This document shows, piece after piece, positions 24,018 through 35,194 of a stretch of DNA of 64,000 bases (within the stretch, counting starts at the first letter, position 1; each line of letters begins with the position of its first letter). Under the pieces are notes generated by a model. It had not been told where the DNA came from. It did not search any database and was given only the letters and a program-made list of their open reading frames with translations. The stretch comes from Calvatia gigantea (taxonomy: Eukaryota; Basidiomycota; Agaricomycetes; Agaricales; Lycoperdaceae). The translations under genes were made by a program, and so were the position numbers. Location: assembly GCA_025093985.1 (NCBI GenBank), contig JACAAK010000003.1, positions 3,162,001 to 3,226,000 of the forward strand, given 5' to 3'.

Positions 24018-27000
24018 CTAAAAGTACAAACTGGCGGCGAAGACGACTACGAAGAAGTCAGAAAACCAAAATATTCGGCACAATTCTGAGCTTACTGTCT
24101 CGCTTGATCCTGAGCTGTGCTTCTTCCATCTTCTTGAAAAGCCCAGCATCTCCGATGACACGGGCAGCGTCCCGAACCTCTCGGCAGGTTTCGTCTAAGC
24201 GAGTGATGCAACGCACAATCGTCCCCTCGGGGACATCAGTCAACGCAGTTATTTGTTCGAATGGCTGTGGATTTGCCTGAGTGGTTGTATAAGCTGGGTT
24301 ACATGCTTCTCACCATGCCTTGGGCCCATTCATAAACTACTTCGGCGAGGCCAAACTTGAGTGCAGAACGAAACCCTTCGGATGGGACCTTGAAGTGATC
24401 CTGGATTCGACTGACCCGATCGTTGATGGCCACTATTGCATCTCGTCCTTCTTGAAGCTTAAGGGGCAATGAAGGCTCCACTTCCGTCTTTTCTTGGAAG
24501 ACGAAGCATGAGAGGAGCGCAACAACTTCTTCTGGCTCGTAGCCGGCAAATGTGTTCTCGAAAATTAGCTCAGTCAGTACGAGTTCATTAGCCGAGTTAA
24601 TCTGGTGCCAAACATCAGCGGGGTAGTCTCTGGTTCTCCGTTAATGTACCGACCTCGCACGCCACGCGCCCTTTCAGAAGTACTGTCGAATTGTCGTCGA
24701 TGAACTTGAGTTCCTTAAGAACCTCGATGCGTTGTTCATAGTCTGGGATCAACTCCAGGTTCTGGTCAGAAATAGCTAGTTTTAGACTAGCAATATTAGC
24801 ACGCAAGACCTTTTCTCCGTGCGTCATGGTGTACTAGAAGTGGATGATCAACTGGGTGGACATCGGGAATAGGCAAGGCGACTCGCGTGGTGAATAAAGT
24901 CAGGGCACTGGAAGCAACCCCGACCAGTGTTTCGCTTCCAAATCGTGTTCCTTTGTCGCAACGTTTCTTGGAAGTCCAGTGAACGCATCTTACTCCACCC
25001 AACTTCCGGTATGGGTGTATGCGCGGTCAGCCATTCTTGAAGTGTCATGGATAATCCGGATATAGTTTCTCGCATCTTAGATATCAAGTGCCTCTCAACG
25101 ATTGCGTCAACGTCGACCTGATGAATATGCTGAATCTCAAAAAATCATGCTGTCAGGTGGCACTGACCTTGATAACGTGGGTGGTGACAAGACTAATACT
25201 TGTCGTCGGAACAGGCCGTAATTCGTAAACGCCATCATCTACAAGCAGGGATTCAGCCTTGGGTGGCCATAATGGCGTTACCGCCTGAAAGTCGATGTCT
25301 GGTATCGGACAGTATCAGAAGGCAAGGAGCGAAATCAAGAGGTCGTTACTTGCCGCGATCACCAGACTTGACACTGGGGTGGACAAGCGCCAGAACATAG
25401 TACGTTTTCACCGTGTTGATGCGTCCCGATTCAAGTGTCTGCAGTGGAGCCCCCTTTAGCAACACCGCAATGTTGTTCGGATGGAAGTGCTGTCGAAGAT
25501 CCAGTCCCACTTATTATCGTTACCAAAGTGAACTTACGTGGTCCCGGAGAATGACAACCCTGCCAGGGGAGAGAAGCTTGGATCCCTGCGGGTGACGGAT
25601 TGCCATGTCAATTAGTTTCTGGTTCAGTTCCACCAGTCGGCTGTTATCGTTGTAATAGGCCTCAATGTCTGGGAGACATTGTTCACAAGATAATTTTCGC
25701 AAATCTGAAAGTTTTCTCTCGTTCTGTCAAGAGGGTCAGGGACGAAAGGTACGGGGATAGCTGGCCTTGTTGGCTGACCTCGATAATTTTTTTATGATTT
25801 TCGGGTAAAAGGCGCTGAGAGCTGTTTTCTGAAAAACTCCGTTTAATCATTTCTTCCACACGCAGCGCTTCCACGCGTAAGAGATTCAGTATCATGTTAT
25901 ATGTCAGTCGGAATTGAGATGATAGTTTTCCTGGTGTCCCTAATATCATTGTGTGGAGAGTGTTTTGCTGGAGTGAAGGTGAGCATTTCTGCTTAAAGAA
26001 AAGCTACAAACGTACCTCCGGCAGAGAATCACCAACGAGAATGATTACAGTTCCTGTTGGATCAAGTCCCCTTCGTCCGGCGCGCCCTGCCATTTGAGTA
26101 TATTCTCCAGGGAGAATGTCCCGAAAATTGCGACCGTCGTGCTTTCGAATGCTTGAGAAGACAACGCACTTTGCTGGCATGTTGACACCCTTGAGTTATT
26201 TCAGCGACGCCGCACTACTTAAAAGATACAGCAGCCGTACCATAGCAAATGTTTCCGTAGCAAAGAGTGCCTTGACCAAACCACGCGCAAACAAGATTTC
26301 CACGACTTCTTTCATGATTGGTAGGAGCCCTCCATGGTGGATACCAATACCGCGGCTAAGGAAATCTCTCATCCTTGCGATCTGCGGGAGCTTCTTGTCA
26401 GATCCTTCGGAACCTCGTTAGTTTGATCGCGACGAAGGAGAATTCGGTAGCACAGACCTTTCAACCGAGACAATGCCTTCTCGATGGCAACGTGAACTTC
26501 ACTTTTCTCCACAGCCGTGCATAGATCAGCGTTCGTGAGCGTCCCCGCATTTTCTTCGCACCGCTTTTTAGAGAAAGTAAAAGCTACAACGGGCAGAAGG
26601 TTTTCTTTTTTGAGGTGACCGAGAAGATGAACGTAAATGTTCTTATCAGAGTGAATTGTACGCGGTGGTCCACCACGACCGCTTGCACCTCGAGGAGGCG
26701 GAGCAGAACCTCTATTACCGCCGCCTCGAGCGGGACCGCCACGTTGCCCACGTTGCCCCGCCGCTGCTCCACGCGCTCCGACGCGTTGGACGGGTGGCAG
26801 TCCAGCTGCTTGACGTTCTTTGTCTTGCTTTCGCCGAAGAGCTTCCCCCGCATCCTTATACCTGCGAAAGTGCTTATGTAAAGTATAATAACTGTCAGGG
26901 GAGGAAATCCTTACCCTTGTGAAAGGAAATTTCTCTTTGCGTCAACAATCCTGAATTTTTCTCGGCCCGCAAACAGGTAATGTTCAAGAGGGACTGGCCG

Positions 27001-28785
27001 TTGTACCGTAGAAACGACATAAATATCTTTCTTCTTCGTACGACTGCGGACATAAGTCATTTGCTGAAAAAAAAAAAATTGCGTATACGGCTTACCCAAC
27101 CCATTCAGCAAACTCCTTAGTGTTTGGGACTGTGGCAGAGAGAAGGATGATGTTTACGTGATCCGGGAGCATAATGATGACCTCTTCCCAAACTACACCT
27201 CGCTAAAAGACATATAAGTTCATGGGGTAAACCCGGGATAAAGTGACACCTACCTCAGCATCGTTGACATAATGGACCTCATCGAATATCACAAATTCCA
27301 CGTCCCGAATTAAATCAGCACCCTTATAAAGCATACTTCTCAGAATTTCCGTGGTCATCACCAGACATGTTGCCTCGGGATTGATCTGAACATCCCCAGT
27401 GAGGATCCCAACAGAGGATGACGAGAACGTCTGCTTGAAATCTCTGAATTTCTGATTCGACAGAGCCTTGATGGGCGAGGTGTAAATTGCTCTAAGGACA
27501 AATTAGCAAAGAACATGATGGGAAATTCTACTTTACGAACCGCGTCATGTGTTTCTCTGCGAGTGAAATCGCGTACTCCGCAACCACTGTCTTGCCGGCG
27601 GATGTATGAGCTGCGACGAAAACTGAATCTCCCAGCTCCAAGTGATATACAGCTTGTTTTTGGAAGGTATCCAACTCAAAGGGATACTAATTTCAAGATT
27701 TGAGTTATCCCCCCGATGGCCCGGGAAGGAATCACATACTTTGTGAGCCATATCTGGAACGAGTTGATGGAAATTTGCTAGTGGCTGATTGACATCGACA
27801 ACATGGGCCCAGTCCCGTTTCTGGACATCCGGGCGTCGGGCATGGTGTAGAAGCGTTTTGACGGGTTTGAGATGCTTTGTCTGTACAGAGTCGTGTCAAC
27901 TTCGCGATACCATCACAACAAAAGTCAGCTACGTGCCGATGTCGGGAGTAGCTCGTCTATCTCGGTTTTCTTGTCAAACGGCACTGTCTCGTCATCTGAA
28001 GTCGTTCCATCGGTCTAGCGGAACCACTGAATCCGGTATCGAGTTTATGGACGGGGTGATACGCACTTGTCTTTCAACATGCTCTCCCGCTGCTCCATCT
28101 GCTCCATCTGCTCCATCAACCCCAAGGGCCAAAAGTTCCTCGTCTTCGTCGTCTGGTAGTTTGAGCCCCCTACTGAGCCCGGGAGCGATCTTTCGAAGCC
28201 GGTTGCTGCCCGATGCTGACGCACCTTCCCCAGCCAAGACAATGTCATCAAGTCCTCCAGGCAGGAAAGGCACATATCCGGATTTTCCACGGACAAAGTT
28301 TTGGGGAGGGGCTGGCGCTCGAGTGATGGAAGTTGAGGTGAGGCCCGTCGAGTTACGCGGATTTGGCGTCTGTGGCAGGTTACATATACGTGATCGAGGG
28401 GGGGCACCAATAATTAGCTCACCTCATTGTATCCCTATAATTCGACTATCAAGCCCCGTGCGCACAAACGAAACAGAAGTGGGAGGAGGCGATGTCTCCA
28501 AGGGCAACAGATCCGGCACAGAAAGTTCGTGGTCCCAGGTACTATGTTTAATCAATCAGCTGGTGGTTGTGGCTACGGAAAGGATCTTGCACACGTCTGG
28601 TACATAGAAAGCAGGTGCTTCGGGAATTCTGTTGGCGGCAGGAGGAGTCTAGATTCTATGTCACGAAAGACTTGTTCTCGGGATGGGGGACCTGCCAGAC
28701 CAAGCTGGTCGAGGAAAGTGGCAGCATTTTCTTTTCGCGGGTTCACAATATGGGATATCAAATTCGACCGTTTCGTTGCGTCCAT
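24018..28785 (-). CDS. SKI2: SKI2, DExH RNA helicase of the cytoplasmic exosome
   Basis: This is a large multi-exon gene. The N-terminus ([12 protein letters not shown]) is followed by LDQLGL...[13 protein letters not shown]. The helicase core shows Walker [37 protein letters not shown] (DEVH box), [18 protein letters not shown] and [17 protein letters not shown]. An RGG-rich linker lies between the two RecA domains. The C-terminal DSHCT region has [26 protein letters not shown] and [19 protein letters not shown], and ends IVFAASLYF. Ski2 with Ski3/Ski8 feeds mRNA 3'-5' into the exosome and restrains dsRNA viruses in yeast. There are three oddities. Exon 2 needs one base removed at the GGG run 28433-28435 to stay in frame, otherwise a TGA follows. 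Introns 27881-27936 and 24834-24886 both require GC donors. Everything else is intact, so I treat it as a gene rather than a pseudogene. Confidence 0.9.
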
Positions 28786-29300
28786 CTGAATATTGAAAGG
28801 TGAGCGGACCACTCAATATCAATATTGAACTGAAACTTTGAAGCTACGAAGGTTGGTCGAGGATGATAACCCAAGATTGACTAACACAGCCACCGTGATC
28901 TCAATCACAGATGGTCAACGTTTCAACGGCGCTGTCCGAAATTCCAGCTCAGGGTATGTGATATTCTACCCAGGAAATCCCCTGTGGTACAGGGAGGGAA
29001 AGTCACATTTGAGACTTTGCAGGGTTCCGTTTTCTGTAGCTCTGAAAGCTTATCTGTTTTCCCCGAAAGATCACCAGAAATGGGATGACCCTGCGAAGTT
29101 TAACATCTCTCCGAGTGGTACAAGAAAATGACCTGGAAATGACCTTTCCGAAGTACTATCGATTTCATGCCAAACCTCTGAAAGACAAAGGTAGGAGATA
29201 TTTAACGCACAAATTTTGATTCTGTCATAGGCAACCATTTTGTAGCGCTTCTATGTCGACTTAACGGGCGGCACATCGTCCTCCGTGGGGTTTAAGGGTG
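28786..29300. other. Spacer between SKI2 and IST1
   Basis: This spacer holds the SKI2 promoter and the IST1 3' end. A plus-strand open frame (28838-29131) has protein-like composition but begins without an ATG, and I could not splice it convincingly. No gene is called. Confidence 0.5.
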
Positions 29301-30447
29301 CTACCGTTTCTTCAATGCGGCAAAGCGTTTGGCCAAAGCCCCAAAATCATCTTCTTTCTCAACCTCTTCGGGTACAGGGGCTGAAGGTAGTTCCGGCCCC
29401 TTCCCACTTTCCTCATCTTTCTCCCCCGGTGCATGGTCTCCCTGAGCAACTCCATCTGTAGGCTCCGTCTGTCGATAGATATGAGCGGCTGATCGAGGGC
29501 GAAAAGTTGACCGCACCTTCTCCAAGGTAACAGAAGAGTCCAATGACCATGGAACCCCGTAACCTTTCGCGATTTCCCTCAGATACGCATCCACCAATTC
29601 CGCAGAAGGGGTATCGGAAATGGTTTTTCGCAATACCTGGAATACGACGTTGAGCCGGTTATTGAAAAGAGTCTGAGGGTCGTCGCACACGATCGCTAAC
29701 GCAGTTGTTGCGGTTCTCCATGACCCTAACTGAAAATTCCCGGCCGTATTTGTGCATGAGAATGTCTCTCAAAACGTGGAGCTCTGAATGACACGATAAG
29801 CGAATCACGACGAAGGCGGTGTGATATGTTAACATGAGGATACCCTTTAGTTCTGTTCGCGGTGCAGCATAGATAATGCTGCAAACGCCTTCGCTGACAG
29901 CTCGAATATGAATGAGTCTTCTAAAGCAAGGACAGCCATCTCGATAATCACCTGGATCCGGCTCGAGCGTACTTAGTCGAGGCTGATAAATGACGACGCA
30001 GGAATTTTCATTCATGGAGAGAGAGCGTACTTCTGGTCCAAGAGGCCAAACCTTGCCAGCAGGAGTTCACAATAGAGCTCAAGGAGCTCTAACAACTCTA
30101 CATGAATGTCCTCGTTGATCACTGGCATAGTCAGTCTCGGAATGCGAAACTAGTCTAGTGCAACTCACAGGCTTCGACTTTGATCCGAGCGGTCTCAACC
30201 TTTCCTCGTTCTAGTAAGGTTGCAATGTCTCTTCGGGATGCCTTAGCCTGTGCTTCTTTCTTCTGCTGCAGCGTCCGTAACCTTTGCACCGACAATCTGG
30301 AGAAATGTTAGATGCTTGGAAATTGGTGGTTTGATCCTGCTTACCGAAGTTGAACCTGAATCAAGGTCACTTGAGGAGACAAGGGTTTTTTCACCTATGT
30401 AAGGGTAGGCGGCTGACCTTTGCTTTCGCTGAGTTCCAGGGAATCAT
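29301..30447 (-). CDS. IST1: IST1, ESCRT-III regulator
   Basis: Eight exons (30447-30418, 30355-30345, 30296-30169, 30121-30031, 29971-29952, 29900-29844, 29783-29689, 29636-29301) give 255 aa. The family signature is complete. MIPWNSAKAK and VQLRLSVQRLRTLQQKKEA are followed by RRDIATLLERGKVETARIKVE. The sequence then continues with ELLELYCELLLARFGLL, IIYAAPRTELKELHVLRDIL and TPSAELVDAYLREIAKGYGV. The C-terminal tail ends FGALAKRFAALKKR, which resembles the MIM-type helix that binds Vps4 MIT domains. IST1 regulates Vps4 and ESCRT-III during multivesicular-body sorting. Two internal exons are tiny, 11 nt (30345-30355) and 20 nt (29952-29971). The start codon at 30447 is the ATG directly preceding the conserved PWNSAKAK. 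The gene is divergent from the RasGEF gene. Confidence 0.95.
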
Positions 30448-31125
30448 ATCTTATCCACGCAAACGGACGGGAGTGTGTGGTTAATGTGATCGGGGTTGTT
30501 GATGGTGACTCGGAGTTCTGCTTTAGAATTACCAATTGGGGGACGATGGACTTCTGGTGTGCGGAGAAGGGTCCGCATCACTGACTTGGGACCACATCGT
30601 TTGTAGTTTTTACTCCGTCCAAGCAGTATGCTATTCGAGCTTTCTCGGTAGAAGATACTCGGTGGCGAGCGCTCACATTATCATATTCAATGGCTGCTTC
30701 TGTGACAGAAAACGTGACAGACAAAGTGGGTTTGTTCTTCCTGTTCGCTACCGTCTGATGATCAGTCACAAGCACAGGTTTATACACGAACAAAGCCATC
30801 CTTAGCCTCCCAGGCCCGTAGTAAACGCCAAAGTTGCTTCAACTTTCAGGTGCCAAAACAGGTATCCAAAGGGCAGTGTTGAGTCAGGCTTGTCGGTGGT
30901 AAACCGGGCCCAATTAATTGGACGGCATAAAGGCAAGGGTTGCCGCCCTCGACCGGAATCTTCCTTCCGACACCGCTTTATTGCTGGGAAACCAGTTGTG
31001 ATGTCAAACAGTTGTCAACGTTTCAACCCCAGCTTTCCATCCCTTCTTTGTTCTCAGCTAACCAGCTCTGATTCCTTCCTCCTCTATCTCACTTTGCTAT
31101 CGTGGCTAGGTCCAAGTCTCAGATC
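30448..31125. promoter_or_regulatory. Divergent promoter of IST1 and RasGEF
   Basis: These 678 bp lie between the two start codons. The RasGEF-proximal end is pyrimidine-rich (about 31040-31100), as is common upstream of fungal starts. No coding signal is seen, and specific elements are not recognisable. Confidence 0.5.
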
Positions 31126-33515
31126 ATGAGGCAGTCTCTCCATATTCGCATTGACCCATCTCCATATGATCCGGAGGTCATAATATCTCCCGACTCTACC
31201 TCTCCGTCTCCGTCGTCTGCTCACCTGAGTGCTGGAACAGCTCGGACAACACCCACCAGCAGCAGCTCAGACCAAGAGGAATTCTCGGTTCTTTGCGTGT
31301 ACGACTTCCAAGCAGCAGATCCGGACCAGCTTTCTTTCCGCAAGAACGAAATTCTCTCAATTGTCAAGCAGGAGAGCACTGGGTGGTGGGCTGCGATGCG
31401 TAGAGGAGGGGATGTGATAGGTTGGATACCCAAAGCCTTTGTTACCCCCTTGTCAGGTGAAATGGCCAAGAGGTTGTCAAATGTGCGGGAGGAGTTACGA
31501 TTCTACGAATATAGCGCCGAGCAGCTCTACTCAGCTCCCGTCTTGCGCACCACCTGCGTATTTGATTCTGAACCCGAGCCAAGCCCAGCGCCAAAACATG
31601 CCAAGGTATAGTCATTCGCAATGTCCTAGGTCCTGATTTTCAATCTCCTGATGCTTTGGTTTCGCCAGGTATCTTCTCAAGTGATGAAACCGCCGCAGCG
31701 CCGAGTCTACAGTCAACACCATGCCCCGTCCTACCGGGCTAGGATCAATCCTTACTCTGATGTGCTGGACGCTCATACCTCCAGATCACAGAAGCACGCA
31801 CCGCCCTCGCCTACTACCCCCATGCCGCAACCGTCCAACTGGCTTAACAAGCCCACTCCACCTACGCCGAATGAGAAGGACGATATTATACCACAAGATC
31901 TGTCCCGTTTCATGCGGAACCCGAGCGTACGCCGAAAATTTAGGACGGGTGCGATTGACATTAGGGGCCACTCGAGCCCGGAGCCGGTTGGTACGATCGA
32001 CATCTCTTTCAAGCGGACTGTCGCCAGGACGAGGGGACCCGTGCTTGCCGAGGACAATTTACAACCTATCTTAATCCTCCAGGCATCAGTGCCTCGCTAT
32101 CTGCGACCGCGTTTTGCAAACCAGCTGGATGAGGATGCCGACGGGCAAGTCCGTAATGGCACAGTTCCGGCATTAGTCGAACGATTGATGGGTACGTTCT
32201 TTAAATCCGCCCTTCAAAGTCTCGTTACCCATTCTGCTTTGGCAGCCACAAATATAGATAACAAGCAGTATCAAAATATCTTTCTGATGACATTCCGATC
32301 CTTCATGACTGCGGATGTTTTGTTTGATGCGCTCGTGGGGTATTACAATCTTCCTCAGCCCGACGATCTAACCGCCTCTGAACTTGAGGATTGGCTGGAG
32401 AGAGGAAAAGGACGCACGCAACGTCGAGTTTTGGAGCTTTTCAGCGACTGGTTGCAGTCAAATCATCTGTTGGAGGAGGAGCCTCACATTGCAGGGCGGC
32501 TAACGGAATTTTTGCAATCCATCACGACCACATCAAATGCCAAGGTTGCCAAATTGATACAAGAACGAATAAAAGATCTTGTATGGGAATTCCATAACTA
32601 TTTTAATGCGAAGCTGACCTTGGGATATAATAGACTTTCTCTATCGGCAGTCCCGTCACCGTTTCGCCCTCGAGCGCCTCGCGCAGAAAGAGGGGTTCAA
32701 GACCTCAAAAGGGTGAACTTTTGCGGATCGGCTCCAGTGACATCGCAGAACAGCTGTCGGTGATCCTTCACGAGACATACAGGAAGATATTGCCCCACGA
32801 GTGTGTACTTTATGTTAAGTCGCAGAACTCGCCTATGGTTGGCAATCTCCGCGAGTTCTGTGCGTCCCATGAAAAAGTGATTTCCTGGGTGAGGACTAGT
32901 ATCCTCACGGTTGAAACGATGAAAAAGCGGGCGGAGACTATCGACTACTGGATCAAGGTTGCGGAGGTCAGTTCGAGAATCGGATTCAGGCTCACTTATT
33001 AATTACTGACCGACACCTAGAAATGCCGCGCGTTGAATAATATCGCTTCGATGAGCGCCATTGTTACTGCTCTGTCTGGCATCGTCATCACGAAGCTACC
33101 CCTGACAATGGCTCATGTGAACAGGAAGTCCACTCTGGAATCGCTCCTTCGCTACAACGACCCAGCAGGAAATTTTGCAACATACCGAAATCTTAACAAT
33201 GTCGACGGGCCTTGTTTGCCGTTCATCACTATGTATCTGACCGACATGAATCACATTCAAGATCAGTACAGCGACAAGGGACCGCAGATCTGCTTATACA
33301 AACGGAAACGCTTTTATGATATAATATCAACGATGCTGCGGCACCAGAAGGACCCATATGCTCTGCCCTTGTATGATGACGTTGCCGTGTTCATTCGGAA
33401 CCACTTGCAGGATCCCCCGGACAATAGATGGTTTTGGAAAAAGAGCGAAGAGGTTCAACAATCTGAACTTGCGCATGCTGATATCCGGAAGGGGTTAGAG
33501 AAGGCCGGCTTCTGA
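31126..33515 (+). CDS. SH3-containing Ras guanine nucleotide exchange factor (Cdc25 type)
   Basis: Five exons (31126-31605, 31669-32191, 32246-32580, 32634-32966, 33021-33515) give 721 aa. An SH3 domain lies at about residues 50-110 (VLCVYDFQAADPDQLSF, GWWAAM, GWIPKAFV). A RasGEF N-terminal module follows (FLMTFRSFMTADVLFDALV, then WLQSNH). The catalytic Cdc25 domain comes last (DIAEQLSVILHETYRKI, ALNNIASMSAIVTALS, GPCLPFITMYLTDM), ending at KAGF. The SH3-REM-Cdc25 order is that of fungal Ras activators upstream of adenylate cyclase or MAPK signalling. The protein is shorter than yeast Cdc25, so it could be one of two RasGEF paralogues usual in basidiomycetes. The start ATG at 31126 is the first Met in frame. 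The gene converges on Rab5. Confidence 0.92.
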
Positions 33516-33804
33516 GAGAGGGAATGTTTGGACTAATTGCAGGCATTACGAACTTCTATGACCATTCGGGCGTATATGTACTCTTAGTGTCTTTGTATCA
33601 GAGCTTGGTTATGCGCCCTTTCACATGTTTGTTGGGAGGCAAAATTGCATTAAAAATGACAAGATCGAATATTGCGTAAAATGTATTTATCCCAAGAGTC
33701 TTGAGTCCTGTAAGAGCAAGGAATGTTATAAGAGGAACAATGCGTGACAAACGCAAGGTGCGGGGAGACTAATCGGGAAAACGGTCGTGGGTGGGCTAAA
33801 AGGC

Positions 33805-34793
33805 CTAACAATTACAAGCCTCATTCTGGCCTTGTGTGTTGGCTTGCTTGTTGAGGTCGACACCCTGCCTTGTTCCGGGACCTGCCTTCCCTCCTGCGCC
33901 GGTTCGTGCAGCCGGAGAAGCGGTCAGCGGGAGCTTCTTGGCTGTGAAGACATCAGGGAAAACGTTTAAGACACTGTTCAGGAAATAGGAACCAACCAAT
34001 TGCGGTGAACACCTCTGTCACACCTTCACCCGACTTTGCACTCGTTTCCGCCCACATGAGGCCCTCCTCTTCGGCGTACTTCTTTGCCTCTTCCTGGGAT
34101 ACCTGACGACGGGCAGCCAGGTCAGACTTGTTGCCACAGAGGGCGATGACGATATTCGGATCTGCCTGTCGCTGGAGTTCACGTATCCAAGTACGAGCTT
34201 TCTCGAGGGAGGATGACTGTGTTATATCGTAAACTACGACGGCACAATTGGCATTGCGGTAGTACATAGGGGCCTGTGCAGAGTCTTCATCACTTGGGGA
34301 GATAAACAGGAATATGACAATGGGCATACCAAAGACTGGAACAGACTGACTCAATCATGGGTTGGCGAATGGCGATGATGAGAACATACCTTATACCGCT
34401 CCTGTCCGGCGGTGTCCCTGGGAAGAGAGTCAGTGATAAAAGAGGGCCTGACGGATAGGGCCTGACCATATCTCAAACTTGACTGTTGTGTGATCATCGA
34501 GTGTGACAGTCTGGGTAAGGAAGGCAGCTGGGGGATGGTCAGGACCATGTGTTATTTGGCGTGAAGTGACTGACCGCCTATCGTGCTCTCTCGGTAATCA
34601 TCAAATTGGTCCTTGACGAAACGGAGGACGAGGCTTGGACAAAAGTAAGATGGATGGCAGGTAGAATGTTAACTAGAATACCTAGACTTGCCGACGGCGG
34701 ATTCTCCTGGGGCATGGTAAGTGTAGGGACGCAACAGCACAGGAGATGGTACGCACCGAGGAGGACAAGCTTAAACTGATACTGCTTGGACAT
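33805..34793 (-). CDS. Rab5-type GTPase (Ypt5/Vps21)
   Basis: Eight exons encode a small GTPase of about 210 aa. It starts MSKQYQFKLVLLG and contains the P-loop GESAVGKSS, RESTIGAAFLTQTV (effector loop with the Rab5-specific AAF), [26 protein letters not shown] and ETSAKSG. It ends EACNC, a prenylation motif of the CxC type. Rab5 proteins control early-endosome fusion and sorting toward the vacuole. Two introns, 54 and 56 nt, flank a 6-nt exon at 34330-34335 that encodes only Ser-Leu of [10 protein letters not shown], so exon structure is unusual although the protein is canonical. The stop codon is at 33805-33807. The gene is divergent from the RRM gene, with 401 bp between starts. Confidence 0.95.
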
Positions 34794-35194
34794 GGTTGCA
34801 GAGAAGGGGTGAGTGTGGTGTGATGTGACGCACCGCCCAAGCACGCACGGTTGGCCGGCAGAGGAGTCGTGACCCCTTGTGACCATTGCGGGGTTTGCCG
34901 GGTGTGAGCGAAGGCGTTGTGGGGATCACGCCAACCAGTTTTCTTTCTCGCTCTCTCTCTCATCCCGTCAACGCTGTCAGTCATATCTGCCTAACGTTCT
35001 ATCGCTGTAGCCTGATTTTCTCTGAGTACTGAGTTTGAGCTCATCGTCGACATCGTCTGTCCCTTTGCTTACACTCCGGCTCCATTCTCTCTTGGCTGCG
35101 CTTTGCCTCCTTCCACCTCGACTTGTACACACGCGCCACGTCGCTGAGACAGTCGCAACCCCTTGAAATTATCGTATTTGTCTGAGAAAAAAAA
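34794..35194. promoter_or_regulatory. Divergent promoter of Rab5 and RRM gene
   Basis: These 401 bp lie between start codons. The region carries pyrimidine-rich CT runs around 34940-34970. An A8 tract (35187-35194) is immediately adjacent to the RRM gene ATG, so its mRNA leader ends in oligo(A). No known operator is recognised. Confidence 0.55.

Noticed and set aside
26584..26922. Frames opposite and alongside the SKI2 RGG linker
   Set aside because: They are GC-rich shadows of the glycine/arginine codons in SKI2.
28838..29131. Plus-strand open frame between SKI2 and IST1 with protein-like text (for example ATVISITDGQRFNGAV)
   Set aside because: It starts without an ATG in frame, and no splice arrangement extends it convincingly. 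It lies in the SKI2 promoter region.
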